The notes under the pieces: generated by a model | Seen by the model: the letters and a program-made list of their open reading frames with translations, nothing else | Databases searched by the model: none | Told to the model about the DNA's origin: nothing | Made by a program: the position numbers and the translations under genes | Shown: positions 13,380 to 26,524 of the stretch, piece by piece | Layout of the letters: each line of letters opens with the position of its first letter | Position numbering within the stretch: position 1 is the stretch's first letter | Source of the DNA: Fulvia fulva | Taxonomy: Eukaryota > Ascomycota > Dothideomycetes > Mycosphaerellales > Mycosphaerellaceae | Length of the DNA stretch: 64,000 bases | Reading direction: 5' to 3' | Assembly: GCF_020509005.1 (NCBI RefSeq) | Contig: NC_063014.1 | Span: 558,001-622,000, forward strand

Positions 13380-15867
13380 TACTAGGGTAGTTAGTTATCT
13401 ATAATAGGGGGTAGTCGGATTTACCTAACGCGGCTATTATAAGGTAGATTATATAGATCCGTCTATTTATATTCGAGGTACGATATATACTAGGGTACCG
13501 TTATAGCGGCCTAGACGCGCTTTTACGTATAGGGCTTATAGGAGAGGAGCCGACGGAGGAAGAACTTACTACTATTAAAGGCGACTAGGGATACGAGGAC
13601 GAGATAGATTATACCCTTAGCCTTACCTTCTCTACGTAGCAAATTATAGGAGAAGGCTAGGAAGATGAGAATGTCCTTACTAAGCCTAATAAGTATAGTT
13701 ACGAGTCCCGCCTACTCGCGTACGTCGTCGAAAAGCGAAGAAGGCTAGAAGGTATAAGTCTCTCCTAATATCGGAGGTATAATAAGAAAAGTCGTAACTT
13801 CGTCGTAGAGGGTAGGGTCCTATACTAATAAGCTAGATTTAATATACTATATTAGCGAGTAATTAATAAATTAGATATACGGAATAAGCTCGTACGGAAT
13901 ACGGACAAAAGTTAGGGGTATCGCTCCGCGGACTACTATTTTTAGGAGCTTAGCTAAAGATAGTAGTAGGGGGGTATATATAAGGTATACGCTCAACATT
14001 ATAAGGTATACTTACTATACTACTTTAGAAACGGCTACGCCCGGAGCGGTAGAACTACGCCCGTAGTTATTAATAGTCGTTAGAGAAAGGTAGGTCGCCG
14101 ATCCGGTATATATTACCCCTAGAGAAGCCCTTCTCGTAGCGAGAGAAGTCGTTATAGCGTAGGTCGAGATAAAAGCGGTTACCTACGGGTCGAAAGGGAT
14201 TATATCCGTATAAATTTCGGACTTCCTTTACGAAGATATATTCTATAGGTACGGCTACCTATATAAGGTCGTACTAGATAACGCGAAGAACTATCCCGGG
14301 GAGGTCGAGACCCTCCTTCTTAGTATAGGTATAAAGAGGGTCAAGATCTTACTCTATAACCTATACTCGAATACTTAAATCGAGGTAGGGTATAAACCTA
14401 TCCTCGCCGCCCTATCTAAACTATCGAACGGTTTTACGACTATATAGAGAAAATACGTCCCTACCGTTATATAGGCCGAATAGACTACGATATATACGTC
14501 TACCGGACGGACGCCCGCTACTCTTATATTCGGATATAATATAATCCTCTCTATTAAGGCGCGATACCTAAGCTTCCGAAACATTAACTAGGGCACGGTA
14601 CGCGATAGAGAGACGCTCCTCTAGCTTTGCGCGTAGTAACTAAGTCGCCTATTAGATATATTAGAAGAAGTAAGGAGGAGACGGGTAAGCCTAAAGGAGG
14701 AGGTAAAGGAATACTACGATATAATAAGGAACGTCGATACGGAAGAATATAAGGTCGGGTCTCTTGTCTTAATAGATAGATTTGTTATTCCCCTGTTCTA
14801 GGACCCTATTCGGCCTATATAGGTATATATCTATTGTTATGTACAAAGGGAACCGCGAATAGGTGAAAACCCTTCCCGCCCCCGACTTCTCTATGTCTAG
14901 ATTAGCTTTCCCTCTAAACGTACGTAGTCTATGTCACTACCCCGTTAGCCCCCGCTCCTAGCCGGTCTCGTCGCGCTACGTCGTATCCTCTCTTCCTATA
15001 CTACTCCTACTAGGCGGTACTGTTCTAGCTAGCCCTTCTCTAGTATCTAGTTCGTAATACGCCGTAGGTCCTTAGCGTTATTAAGAAGTGCCCTAATCGT
15101 CCGGTTCCTCGCCTTTACTATCTACTCCCCCCTTCCTAGCGACTACCTTAGATAGACGAGGAGTACGTACCGTATATTCTGAGAGTAATAGCCGTAGGGG
15201 TAGCTAGTATTTGTATATTCTAGAACCTTTCTCTATAATAGGTACTCCTAGAGGCCGATATATTCGCTTTATAGTTAGGTTACTATACTACTCTATACCC
15301 TCGTAAGGCGGTAGTAGATAAGCTTCGGGGGGTACTTAACCGCGGACTTTATAGCTAACTGTTCCTTAGGTTATCCCGCTAGCTAAGGGCGTCCTACTAT
15401 ACCCTATAACCTACTCTCGTCTTAATATAGAAAGGGAACATCGAGAAGGATAGATTAAAGAAAATATACTATCGGTAGCGGGGACCTTTTTATATTCGTA
15501 TATAAACCGAAGAGGAGCAGCCTCCTATAATATAAGATAGGGAAGATATCGGCCCCCTATACTCCTATTAGCTAGAGGAACTTAATAGTATATAGATAGA
15601 GGGCCCCTTTACGTACCGCCTATCAAAAAAGGTCTTACCGTTTAAGGGACGTAAACGTATAAGGTACGGCCTATCCTAGATAATACTAATAGTAGAGACG
15701 ATACTAAAGAAATCTCTTACTAAGGTATAGCGCGGCCGCCTAACTATACGACGTCTATATAACGCGGTAGTATTAGGACGTAACGCCCTATTTTTGATAA
15801 CGGGATCGTAAGACTAATTCCCGAGAGCTAGCGTAGGCGCTATTAGTTATATACTAAGGAGGATAAT
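13380..15867 (+). mobile_element. Gypsy LTR-retrotransposon fragment (integrase), split by a LINE
   Basis: Plus-strand frames between about 14,290 and 14,760 read as the C-terminal part of a Ty3/Gypsy integrase: KPILAALSKLSNGFTTI, then STGRTPATLIFGYN and LSRLLDILEEVRRRRVSLKE. The frame resumes after the LINE insertion at 14,774-15,413 with EELNST and MEGPFTYRLSKK, which resembles the region downstream of integrase. Neither LTR was identified. RIP stop codons are frequent. Confidence 0.65.
14774..15413 (-). mobile_element. 5'-truncated Tad-like LINE (copy C1) with target-site duplication
   Basis: A 640-bp minus-strand fragment equal to the 3' end of the LINE family, inserted in Gypsy sequence. 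It is flanked by CTCTTGTCTTAAT (14,761-14,773) and CTCTCGTCTTAAT (15,414-15,426), a 13-bp target-site duplication with one difference. The AGATAGATTTG tail faces the left flank, as expected for a minus-strand insertion. This is a normal 5'-truncated target-primed product. Confidence 0.85.
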
Positions 15868-18800
15868 AGATAGATAGATTTGTCATTCCCCTATTCTAGG
15901 ACCCTATCCGGCCTATATAGGTATATATCTATTTTTATATATAAAGGGAAACCCGAATAGGTGAGAACCCTTCCCGCCCCCGACTACTCCTTATCTAGAT
16001 TAGCTTTCCCTCTAAATGTACGTAGTCTATATTACTACCCCGTTAGCCCCTACTCCTAGCCGGTCTCGTCGCGCTACGTTATGTCCTCTCTTCCTATACT
16101 ACTCCTATAAGGCGGTACTGTTCTAGCTAGCCCTTCTCTAGTATCTAGTTCGTAATACGCCGTAGGTCCTTAGCGTTATTAAGAAGTGCCCTAATCGTCC
16201 GGTTCCTCGCCTTTACTATCTACTCCCCCCTTCCTAGCGACTACCTCGGATAGATAAGGAGTACGTACCGTACGTTCTAGGAGCGATAGCCGTAGGGGCA
16301 GCTAGTATTTGTATATCCTAGAACCTTCCTCTATAATAGATACCCCTAGAGGCCGATGTGTTCGCTTCGTAGTTAGGTTACTATACTACTCTATACCCTC
16401 GTAAGGCGGTAGTAGATAAGCTTCGGGGGGTGCTTAACCGCGGATTTTATAGCTAACTATTCCTTAGGTTGTCCCGCTAGCTAAGGGCGTCTACTATATC
16501 CTATAACCTAGTTATTCTACCTCTCTTTCTATAGTAGCTCTATAAGCAATTTCTTACCTTCCTATCGTATTACTAGCTATTCGTCCCTTACCTAGTAGTT
16601 CGGCTCGTTTCCGGGTCGAATGCCCTTATACGCTAGTACTAATTCGCGGGCCCTTACGACTATACTAGCAATGACCTTCTATACTAGGTACTATACCGAT
16701 TTACCTAAGTAGGAGGTCCGTAGTCCCTAGATATATAGGTCGATCGGCGGTATAGCGGTCTCGTACTTAAGTATCCTCGTTAGTATCGACTTATATACCC
16801 CGGTAACCTTCCTTAGGTATTAGTTTTAGATCTTCGCTAGCGACGCGACGAGTCCCTTCGATAGGTAGGCCCTCTCGCCTAAGGACTACACTTAGCTACT
16901 ATAGGTAAGGACTGGCCGTATAATAGCCGTATATAGAAGTCGTAACTACCGGAAGTCCGCCCCCTATATAGACGTAGTGAGCCTCTAGTATAATGCTATA
17001 TTCTATTTAGGTTTCCGTAATATTACCTATATATACTTCCTCTACCGTAGCGCCGGGTCTACCTATAGTCTAAGAATCCTAAGCTAATTTACCGGGTGAG
17101 TCGTATACCCCTATAGCTAGATAGAAGCCTATATATTATAAAACTGTAGCCGGCGCGTAGAGTATATTAGGTTATACTTTTCTAGGGTAAACCGAGCCCT
17201 ATACCTCCTAGCCTAGTCCTTATAGATCTTATACTTCTCTTCTAGTAGCCTATAGTTCTCCTTAGTCGAGGATAACTACGCTAGGATGTTTATATCGTCT
17301 ACGAAGCCGCTCGTAGCGGTGTTCTAGGATTCTAGGGCTAGGAGTAGCGTCGCTATAAAGAAGAGGAACAGAATAGGTACTAGCGTTAAGCCTTACGGGA
17401 TTCTAGTATAGACTACTTGAAATAGGCTTCTATACTAGCCGACTAGGATCGATATACTACGGTTTTAGAGGTAGGACCGTACGAAGTTAACAAGCTACTT
17501 AGGGAGTCCTTTCGACCTTCGGATATAGAGTAGCCGCGGGTATAATACGTAGTCGAAGGCTCTCGATATATCTAGGCTAAGTAAGGATACTACCTTGTCC
17601 CTATTCCTATACTAGATAGCCTTTACCTAAGAGGTGATAAGTTCTATCGCGGATAGCGTCGATCGCTATAGGCGCGTACCTATCTAGGTATCCGGGAGTA
17701 GGGAGTACTCCTCTACCGCCTCGGAGAGTCTCGTTATAACTAGCTTTCTAAGCGCCTTCCTAAGAGTATTAAGGAGCGTAATTAGGCGGTACGACTTTAC
17801 CTACGTATAGTCTTCCTTTTACGGCTTACGTAGGACTACTATCGTCGATTGTTTAAATACCGTTAGGTAGTATCCGGTCTATAGATAGGCGTTAAAGATC
17901 GCTACGACTACTAGGGCTAGTTAATCTCTATACTTCTTTAGTAGCTCGTTTAGGATCCTATCCGGCCCCGGGGCTTTCTTTACCGGTAACTTCCTAAGTA
18001 TAGCGGTAATATCTCCTTCGGATATATTCTATTAGACCGCGATACTAGGGGCTAGGGGAGTAGAGCTATTTATATCGCTTAGATTAGCCTCGACTAGGGG
18101 CGGGAAGAACTTACTAGCTACTAGACGCGCCTTAGCCTCGGGGTCGCTAACCGGGCCACTAGGCGATTATAGCGCTAGGATAGAGAAGGAGGGGCCCTAT
18201 ATAGGGTCCTATCGGGCCCATTTCGCTAGCTTCTATATCCTCGCTAGCTTACCGGTGATTTCTTCTACTATAGCTCTCTAGCCGACTACTTTCTCCCTCC
18301 GTATTGTAGCTTTCTTCTATTAGTATACCTCCCTATATACGTTCTAGGCCTCCTCGCTATAGCTACTCGTCTATACCCGGCGGGCTCTCCTTACTTCTCT
18401 TACTACCGTAGTGCACTTCGGCGTCTAGTATAGTTTAGACCGTGTCGTTAGTTAGGTAAGCGGAACGTAAAGTGAGGTCGCTTTTCTTATTTCGTCTATT
18501 AACCCCTAGACTGCTTCGTCTATCTCGTCTTTACTGTTATATTACTACTACGCGATCTAGACTAGCCTCTTAGAGTTATCGAGGTACGCCTAGATGTTGG
18601 CCTAGTAGGCCTTTCCCTAGTTTAGCTTAGGGGTTCTCGCTAGTGTACGTTATATCTATATCGTAATAGAGGTCCTAACTAGTATATAGTCTAACGACGC
18701 CTCGAGTTTATGTTCGATCCTATAGTAGGTTACCGTATAGTAGTAGCTATCTAAGATCTAGGAGAGGTCGATCGTGCCTTAGAGTCCCCCTCTCTTCTAG

Positions 18801-20815
18801 GTACCTAGGTCCTTTAGGGTATTAAGGGCAATTACGTTGCTCGCTATTAAGTCGAGTACTTCGTCGGCTATAGGGTACGGCTATATAAGGCTTTCCTAGG
18901 AAGGGTAGTATATATTAAAGTCTCCTACTACGATGTAGCACCCTTGTCTCTTAAGCGTACTATCTAGGTGTCTATAGACCCCTAGGTCGCGGCTAGACCT
19001 CGAGGCTAGCGGTTATATATATAGGTTGTATATCTAGGTACTACCTACGTAGAGGGAGGTAATATCGCCCCGCCTTCTTCGTCTATATAGTACACTACCT
19101 CCCAGTCGGATTCTAGTATGTCCTTACTAATATAGAAGCACGTACGGGGTCTGCCGTCGCCTCGTAGGTATATCGTATAGCCTAGTAACTTATAGGTCGT
19201 TAGTCTCTTATAGTACGGGTTAATCTATAGCTCCTAGATTACTAGGACGTAGTAGACGTACGGGTCCGCCTCGTATAGGAAATAGTTCTAGACTATATCC
19301 TTGCTATAGTTAACGTTATACTAGATAATACTAAGCGTGTCGAGGCTAGTTATTAGTATCGATAATCATTTCCTCTATAGCGTCCTATGTCCTACTACCC
19401 TATACGTCCTAGTCTACGCCTATCGGCTATATACTAAAGGGGAGCCGGGCCTAGTTAGATTCCCTCGCCGTAGCTAGTAGAGTACGTAGCCTCCCGTACG
19501 CCCTAGGTTACGTATCCTTTATATCGTTCTCGGCCCTAGGGCGCTTATACCCGACCGCCGCTAGTTAGTTCCGGTATAGGCTAGCCTTACGGTCGCCGTA
19601 GAATCTTAGGGCGACGGTTCTGTTTGTGATTACCTTGTTTTTCGCTAGTTTCCGCTATAGGCATTCCGTACTATACGATAGGTAGTACCCTAGACAGTTC
19701 GTGTACCGTCTCGTAGTCGATATATAGTCCCTAGATATATAGTCTCCTATATAGTTCGAGTAGGCCTACTTGCTTATATACGTGTAGGTTTAGTGTCTAT
19801 ACTATTAGCATTTAAAGCATTAGAGGACACGAGAGGATAAGGAGTGCTTTTCTACTATCTTAAGGCTATATTGCTAGACTAGGCCTTGTTCTATCGCTAG
19901 ATCCGCCGCTTTCGCGTCTTATAGCTATACTATTAGCGCCGAGGCCTTCTTACCTTCTAGCCATTTCCTATAGAGCTAAGTCGCCTTCTAGATCAGAGAG
20001 TTAAGAGTGACCGGGTTGTCCTCTTAGAGAGCGCGTAGGTGACCTTAGTTAGTTAGGTCGAACTCCTTAGGCATATCGTAGACTAGGATCGTAAATTGCT
20101 TCGTTAAGACCTTCGCTAATACCGTAACCTTAGATGCCTACTATAGCTATGCCTCTAGGTACCTCCTAGTAGTAGTAGAGCTAGTATAGATCTATAGAGT
20201 ACCGTTAGACTATTAGTTCACTACGACTACCCCTAGTTAGTTAATTCGTTAGGCGAGCTCCTTATTTAATAGCTTCGTAACTTCGGCCTAGTCTTCCTTT
20301 ACTATTATACGGATCGTAACTACATCGTACGTTAGGCGGGGGCCTAGTATCGATACCGCGACCGATACCTAGCTATAGGGGTGTTGATTCCGGGTGGCCT
20401 TACTAATCGCCTAGGACGTCGTCCTTATTTCTTATTGCCCTCGGTAATACGATAGTATAAGCGCCGTGCGTAGCTAAGTGATTATTACCTATAGAGACCG
20501 GTAAGGGAGCTGATCGTTAGTTTCTATACTTTTTACGTCCTCTATAAGTTGCTACTAGTTGTCTTAGGGGAGCTTCGCCTATAGAGCCGTAGGCGCCGTT
20601 AGTACCGTAGCCTAGGCTACTATTGCCTAGGAGTTGCCTAATGTAGCTAGGTACCTCCGCGGCGTTTAGAGCTAAAGAAATAGGGTGAAGAGAACTTTAA
20701 GCTATCCAGATTAAATAAGGTAGAACTCCCTTAATTCTAGGGGCAGTGGCCTGCTTTATATATCGTTAGAATAGCCTTGATAAGAGCTTTCGAATATGTC
20801 GTGTTTTGGGGCTAC
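15868..20815 (-). mobile_element. Near full-length Tad-like LINE (copy C2)
   Basis: This minus-strand copy spans about 4.95 kb from the AATAGATAGATAGATTTG tail at the left to the AAACACGACA 5' boundary near 20,812. It parallels copy B in order: ORF1 with knuckle region (about 19.8-20.6 kb), endonuclease (about 18.6-19.4 kb), reverse transcriptase (about 16.5-18.5 kb; the FVDD box lies near 17.3 kb), then the 3' region. All frames are broken by RIP-type stops. Left and right flanks belong to different retroelements, so no target-site duplication was found. Confidence 0.88.
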
Positions 20816-20829
20816 TTTCGAGGTTCCTA

Positions 20830-23513
20830 AATAAGGACTCAACGTAGGTTAATACTCGTCGTACTAGGGACGGCCGAGGACTATATTATATTCTAGTAAT
20901 ACGTAGTAGCTAGACCTAGTCTCTACGTAGTTACCGATCTAAATCTATGCCGTTGTTCTATAAGTAATAAGGTTACCAGTAGGTCGGCTATCTACTAATA
21001 TCAGCCCTAACGGATTAGGTAGCTATATTATATTAAGGTTATTCTTATACGTAAAGTCGATATTAAAGTACGTAGAGTTAGTACTATTATTATAAAGGGT
21101 TTAAGTAGGGATCTTTCTATTTACTATATATAGTATAACTAGATAAGAAGCTATTACCGGATTGTATTTATCTATAGAGTAGTTTATAGCTAGTAGGGAG
21201 TATACCGATATACTTAAAACCTTACCTCTCTTAGGAGGCCTATATTTATGTTTATACTTTCTCTCGTTTTCTCGTAACTCTAACTCCTACGGTCTACTAC
21301 GTATTACGCTTACGGAGTAGACTAGGCGTTTTCCGCGCCGCCGGTATTATTAGCGTTACTACTATAACTACCGTTACGGCGGTTATTACTTAGGTTATAG
21401 CCTAGCGTAAATAGGCGGCGGGCGGCATCTCGAAGGGGGTACTAATCGGTATCGATACGGCGGTAACCTTCTTATTCGCATTTTAAGTACCGATTCTAAT
21501 CGATATATTCTTAGGCGTAAGTAGTATCTAAAGGTTAGATATACTAAAATGCCTAAGGTCGATTAGCCTATATAGTCTTAGCGTTCGGGTTAGTATTATT
21601 ACCGCTACTACCCGAAGCCGTATCCTTCTTATCGTCGTTATCCTTAGTAGTCTTCTTATTACCTTAGGTCTTATTACTATTACCGGTCTTACCGTACTTA
21701 AGGTCGAACGCCTTAAACTTATCCTCGTAGTTATATAGCGTAGACACGACTTGCTTAAGGGTCATATTGACTATGTCCTCGTTTATAATACGGTTATTAT
21801 AGCGCGAGTTCAACTTACGGAGTAGGAAGTCCTTCTCGAGTTTCTTTTCCTTCGCGCTATTATTAAGGTTAATAATATCGGCGTTCTTATAGAAGGATAG
21901 GTAGAAGTTACTAAACTTCTCCTTATTACCCTACTATAGACTATTGAGCTTAGTTATAGTATTAGTATAGGTATTACGGGTACCGTAGCGCCGGGCTAGA
22001 TCTTCTATTATCTTATCTATAGAAGCGTACAAAGTAGTCGTACCTTCCGTAGACTTAGTAAGACTAGGGATCTTTAAGTCGATATAGGTCTATATACCGT
22101 TCTTTAACTAGCTCTAGACGTTCTAAAGGGAGTCCTTTATAGTACGGTACTTCGAGGCTTAGAGCTTAACTTCGGTAGTACGCTACTACTCTTAGAACTT
22201 AATATCGTCGCTCTTTAGATCGAACTTAGTAGGGGCCTTTAGCTCGTTAGAGGACTTGATACTTATTAGTTATATCGGCGTCGTAAGTCGTATATACGGA
22301 GATAGGATTACTATCTAAGTCGGTACTTAGGCGATTCTTCCTACCCTTACGACTACCGTCCTTACGGCTATTCTTACGGCCCTTATTACCGTCGTCCTCG
22401 TCGTCTAATAAGTCGGATAAATCCGGGTCCGAATTCTTCTTATTAGGCTTACCTCTATTTTACCGACGCTCTAGTAACTCTTTAGACTCGGTTCGCTAAG
22501 GTAGTAGGTCTTACTTTTCCTTAGACCGGCTACGGTCCTTCTCTTGCTTCTTAAGCTTAGTAATACGCTTCTTAGCTACTACGAGCTTAGTCTTGGTCTC
22601 TACTAGCTTACTCTCCGCTACCTTATACTACGTACGATATACCTTCTTTATATCTTTAGCCCTCGTAAGCTCGTCTAGGTCGATAACGATAGTATTATTA
22701 CGCTTAGTAATCTCCTCCTTTAGTCGCGTAACCTCCTCTTCTAGGGACTATCTAGTCGCCTATTCCGTGTCGATTATATCTTCGAGTCGGTCTATCTAGT
22801 CTTTAGTATCTTACGCCTTACGGAGGTTAATACGGTTAGCTATATCGAGCGTAGTATTAAGCTTATACGTACGTTAGTAATCGGACTCGATATTATAGAG
22901 GATCTTATAGATCTACTAGGGATAGTTATTAACGGTCTTCTTAAACTTGTCTATGTCTAACCCGTTTAACGAGTCGAAGGCTTCCTAGAAGTTATCGATA
23001 GTAACCCTCCTCTTCCTCGGTACCTTAGTACCCTTATCTTCTATCTTATCCTCGATAAACTCCGCCCTATATAGGTTAGCTAAGTTTAGCTCTATCTCGA
23101 CCTCCTCTTCCTTAATCGCCTTAAGTTAGTCGAATACCTTCTTATACTACTTACGGTACTAGTTATTCTTATCGAGGAGCCTTTTTACGATATCCTCTTT
23201 ACGTCCTTAAGTCTATATCGCCGGGTTCGCGCTATCGTTATCGGGTAGATTAGATAGTAGGGTAAAGAAGGATAATCTATTAAGGGACGCGCGATAAACG
23301 CGTCTATTAGCATTCTCTATACTTACGCCTAGTACGCCGATACCGGTCTGTCTTACTATTATTACTATATTAGCTATAATCTACTTTAAGGTACGACTTA
23401 GCGAGTACGATACCTAATCTTAGTACTTCCTCGTATACTATCGCGGTTTCTCTATAATCTCTTAAATATAGCTTCTCGTATCTCTCTATACGTTAGTAAT
23501 AATCTATTCGAAG
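20830..23513 (-). mobile_element. Gypsy-like gag and protease-region fragment
   Basis: The minus strand gives a long degraded frame rich in Lys/Glu/Asp with retroelement Gag features, such as KLEKDFLLRKLNSRYNNR, MTLKQVVSTLYNYEDKFKAF and a low-complexity Lys/Asp stretch. It starts just inside the LTR at 23,514-23,698 and runs left until it meets the LINE at 20.8 kb. The pol part is missing. The Gag resembles in style, not closely in sequence, that of the Gypsy element at 53.4-55.4 kb. Confidence 0.6.
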
Positions 23514-23698
23514 TGTTATAAGTAGGTATAAGTACGTAGTCGGGTAAGGTATAAGTTAAATAGATATTCTATCTAAGAGAGGCGCGGAGGGCGCGAGAGT
23601 TATATACGGACGCCAAGCCGCTAGTCGGATTAGTTAGCGGGCGCGAGGTCTAGGTACGTACCTACGGGTTTAAGTAAATGTACGCCGGTACGGTAATA
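23514..23698 (-). repeat. 185-bp LTR (5' LTR of the minus-strand Gypsy gag fragment)
   Basis: Starts TGTTATAAGTAGG and ends CGGTACGGTAATA. A copy of exactly the same length lies at 58,839-59,023, where it is a solo LTR with a perfect 5-bp target-site duplication. Here its right flank is the truncated pogo copy, so the Gypsy element may have inserted into that transposon. Confidence 0.8.
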
Positions 23699-24263
23699 AT
23701 AAGATAGGGTTTATAATAGGTATTATTACGTCTTAGAGCGTCGTTACGGGTTTATAAAAGCGTAGTAGAAAGAGGAAGGTCGTTTAATAGGGTAATATAG
23801 AGGGAGTAGAGAGATAGCGTATTAGATAGCTCTTATACGAAGCGAGATTAGTAAGCTATATAAGTCTAACGAGGCCCTTATATAGCGGAAAGTACAAAAG
23901 CGTAAGTATATTTAGTCTAGAGGGTCTCTAAGCTTCGATAAGGCGTTATAATTGATACCTATAGAGGATACTAGGAGGTAGGAAGTGAGTAGAGAGTCGC
24001 TAGATAGTGTTCGGCTAGTACTAAAACTACGACGCTATAAGCGATATAGTAAGTCGGGGTATAACGTACGTACCTATTAAGTAGACTCGCTAGATAGCAA
24101 AGAATCTAAAGGGGAATTGTCCTCCTAGTAACGATTCTGTAGGATGTCGTCGTGTTAAGATACCGTCGTAATTAAAGTGGAAGTAGTATAGTTCTTAGTA
24201 AAAGTGGCCCGCTTAGTAGTATAGCCCGCTCGGTAGTATAGCCCGCTCGGTAGTAAAGCACGT
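23699..24263 (+). mobile_element. Deleted pogo/Fot1 transposon, copy 3 (left part missing)
   Basis: The segment begins at the middle of the transposase (GFIIGVI region), carries the same internal deletion as the copies at 6.1 and 50.2 kb, and ends with the right TIR (CGGTAGTAAAGCACGT) followed by TA at 24,264-24,265. The left TIR and HTH part are absent, apparently cut by the LTR element. It is the last repeat before the gene island. Confidence 0.8.
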
Positions 24264-24518
24264 TATACTTTATTAAGAATATAAAATTACGTAACTTAAG
24301 GTATAGTAGAACGCCGCATATTATAGATAAGGCAAAGTACCGGAGCAGATCCGGCGCCGCTGTTTCTATTTCGAGCTGTTATACAGAAGTCTCTAACGGT
24401 CGTCCGTAGGCCACGGACCTCGGAGATCGCAGCTCCACAGCATTGCGTCAAAAGGTAAGCTATCCTTGTAGACTCCAGCTCTATCAACTGCCATAGCACA
24501 CCTTCCAACCCACATCCA

Positions 24519-24990
24519 ATGTCCAACACCCAAACAACACCACGAGAAACAGTCCAACAACAGCCCAGAATGGTACATCATTCCCCAGCAACCGCCTTCC
24601 GATGCTATACCCCTCACCCCCTTCCTTCCAGCGACAACGCAGCTTGCCTCCAACCACTAACACCCTTCCCAGTCCCTGAGCACAATAGCCCTCGTCCTCG
24701 GCGCCCTCACCGCCGGCGGTGGAATCACAGGCTACGTTCGCACCGGCTCCATCCCCTCCGTCGTCGCTGGCGTGTCCGTAGGCACACTGTATCTTCTCGG
24801 CGGCTATCGACTTCAACAAAAGGCGTCCTACGGCGTCGAATTGGCTCTCATCGCGTCTGTTGTGCTTGCTGGAAGCTCCATCCCACGAGCGATCAGGGGC
24901 GGGTTCAAGCCACTGCCGACGGGTCTGAGTGTATTGGCGACAATCGGCTTGGTCGCTTATGGCAATGCTTTTGTGAATAAGACTAGGTAG
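24519..24990 (+). CDS. TMEM14 family small membrane protein
   Basis: Proposed exons are 24,519-24,572 and 24,673-24,990 (100-bp intron, donor GTACAT, branch CTAAC just before acceptor CCCAG), giving 123 residues. The second exon reads GALTAGGGITGYVRTGSIPS, the Gly-rich first helix and loop typical of TMEM14/UPF0136 proteins, and then three more hydrophobic segments. Members of the family are small four-helix proteins of mitochondrial or other organelle membranes; vertebrate TMEM14C works in haem precursor transport. That role is not shown here. An in-frame stop at 24,658 forces an intron upstream of exon 2. Exon 1 (18 residues, polar, Gln-rich) is less certain. The gene lies only 255 bp from the transposon at the island edge and converges on the kinase gene. 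Confidence 0.82.
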
Positions 24991-25216
24991 AGGCGAAACG
25001 AATAGCAGGATGGAGTGAACCTGTCAAAAGAGATCGATGAGTGATGAACATTGTGAGGATGATACGGTGCAGGCAGAGCTGTGGAGGTTGTATCGCGTTC
25101 AAGAAATTCAGTCGATTCTGTGGTATCTAGGTCAAAGTCGCAGAAACTGGCATGTACTCAGCACGCCTCACAGCACTTGCTCTCGCTCGGATGTCGATTT
25201 GTACTCCAAAACTTCA

Positions 25217-26524
25217 TCATGTCGACTTGCTGGTGTGTTCTGACATGGTCTTTTGCTTTTCTTCCTCGGCCTTCATCTCGCGCACCTTCGCCAGTACCAC
25301 CTATCTCACGTTAGCAGCTGCTCAATCAAACTCGCACAACACACGTACCTCTCTGAAGATTGCACTCTTTGCCAGCTTACTAAGACTCCGCTTCCTTTGC
25401 GGCTCATGCTCCGGCGGGGCAAGGGACGAGGTGCTCGTGGTGCTACCGTGCCGATGGCTGATCGATTGGTCGGCTGCGGCGATCGGGTCAGCAGGCACGT
25501 CGGCCTCTTGTGGTACGTCTTCTTCCTCGTCTTCCTGCATTTTGAGTGCCTCGATGCGGTTGGCGAGCTTCACAAGGTCGATACCTCTCTTCAGGCGAGC
25601 ACGTGCCATATATGCCTTGATCTCAGGAAGCAAGTTGTGGTCGGTGGCACCCTTGCCTGCAATCCAAGGATCGTTCAGTGCTTGCTGGCTGGAGACTCGC
25701 TGGTGTGGATCGGGCTTGAGGCAGGAGAGGATGAAGTTCTTTGCCTCCTTTGAGACGTCCTTCCAGTATCGTTCGTGGAAGACAACACGTCCGTTTCGGG
25801 TTTCGTCAATCAAGTCGTTGAGTGATTCTGAGCGGAAAGGAGAGTAGCCACAGAGGAGAGTGTACGTGATGACACCAAGCGACCAGACGTCGACCGGCTT
25901 ACTATGCCCTTTTTTGAGCATGACTTCCGGTGCAGCATAGCCAAAGGATCCTGCCATGGTCTTGAGCACACCCTCGGGACTGTCCAAATGCTTTGCGATG
26001 CCAAAGTCTGCCAGTACCAGATCCGAGTTCTCGTCGCGGGTCATGTACAAAAGGTTCTCCGGTTTGAGATCTCGATGCACGACGTCCTTGGAGTGTAGAT
26101 AGTTGACGGCGTCCAGGACTTGTCTTATCGTCGCGGAGGCGTCCTTCTCAGTAAACTTGCCCTTGTCGCAAATGCGGTCGAACAGCTCACCGCCTTGAGC
26201 AAGGTCAGTGATGATGTAGTATTTGTCGCGGCTTTCAAACCAGTCCACAAATTTGACAATGTGAGGGTGTTTGAGCGTTTGCAGCATCTCCAGCTCATCG
26301 TACACCATCTGGTCGTTGCCCTTGACGTTCTTCTTCAGGATGATCTTCACTGCGACTTTGCCGGTTGGGCCACTGGCTTCCTTGACGATACCATAGGTGC
26401 CAGCGCCGAGGGTACGACCCATTTGGTATTTGCTCTTGCGGTCATAGCTTTCGGGTTGGCCATGGAGCTTGTTCAACATCCCTTGTACTTTCATGATTGA
26501 TGTCAGCCATTGTTTAGAACGCAT
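25217..26524 (-). CDS. Calcium/calmodulin-dependent protein kinase (CaMKI-like)
   Basis: Ser/Thr kinase of the CaMK group. Counting from the ATG at 26,524, the glycine loop is GAGTYG (40-45), the catalytic lysine is K60 (VAVK), followed by HRDLKPEN (150-157), DFG (173-175), an activation-loop Thr in KTMAGS (189) and APE (198-200). An autoinhibitory/calmodulin-binding stretch should lie around [20 protein letters not shown]. The long frame runs to a stop at 25,322, but a better end uses a 48-bp intron (25,301-25,348, donor GTACGT, branch GCTAAC) and a last exon at 25,217-25,300 that ends in EHTSKST. The full product is then about 419 residues. The start is unsure: family members usually begin just before [13 protein letters not shown], so M16 (26,479) or an unseen upstream exon is possible. 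Likely acts in calcium signalling. Confidence 0.9.

Noticed and set aside
14375..14584. 69-codon minus-strand frame
   Set aside because: Antisense to the recognisable Gypsy integrase frame.
22593..22799. 68-codon Ser/Val-rich plus-strand frame
   Set aside because: Antisense to the Gypsy gag frame; composition comes from the complementary Lys/Asp-rich repeat.
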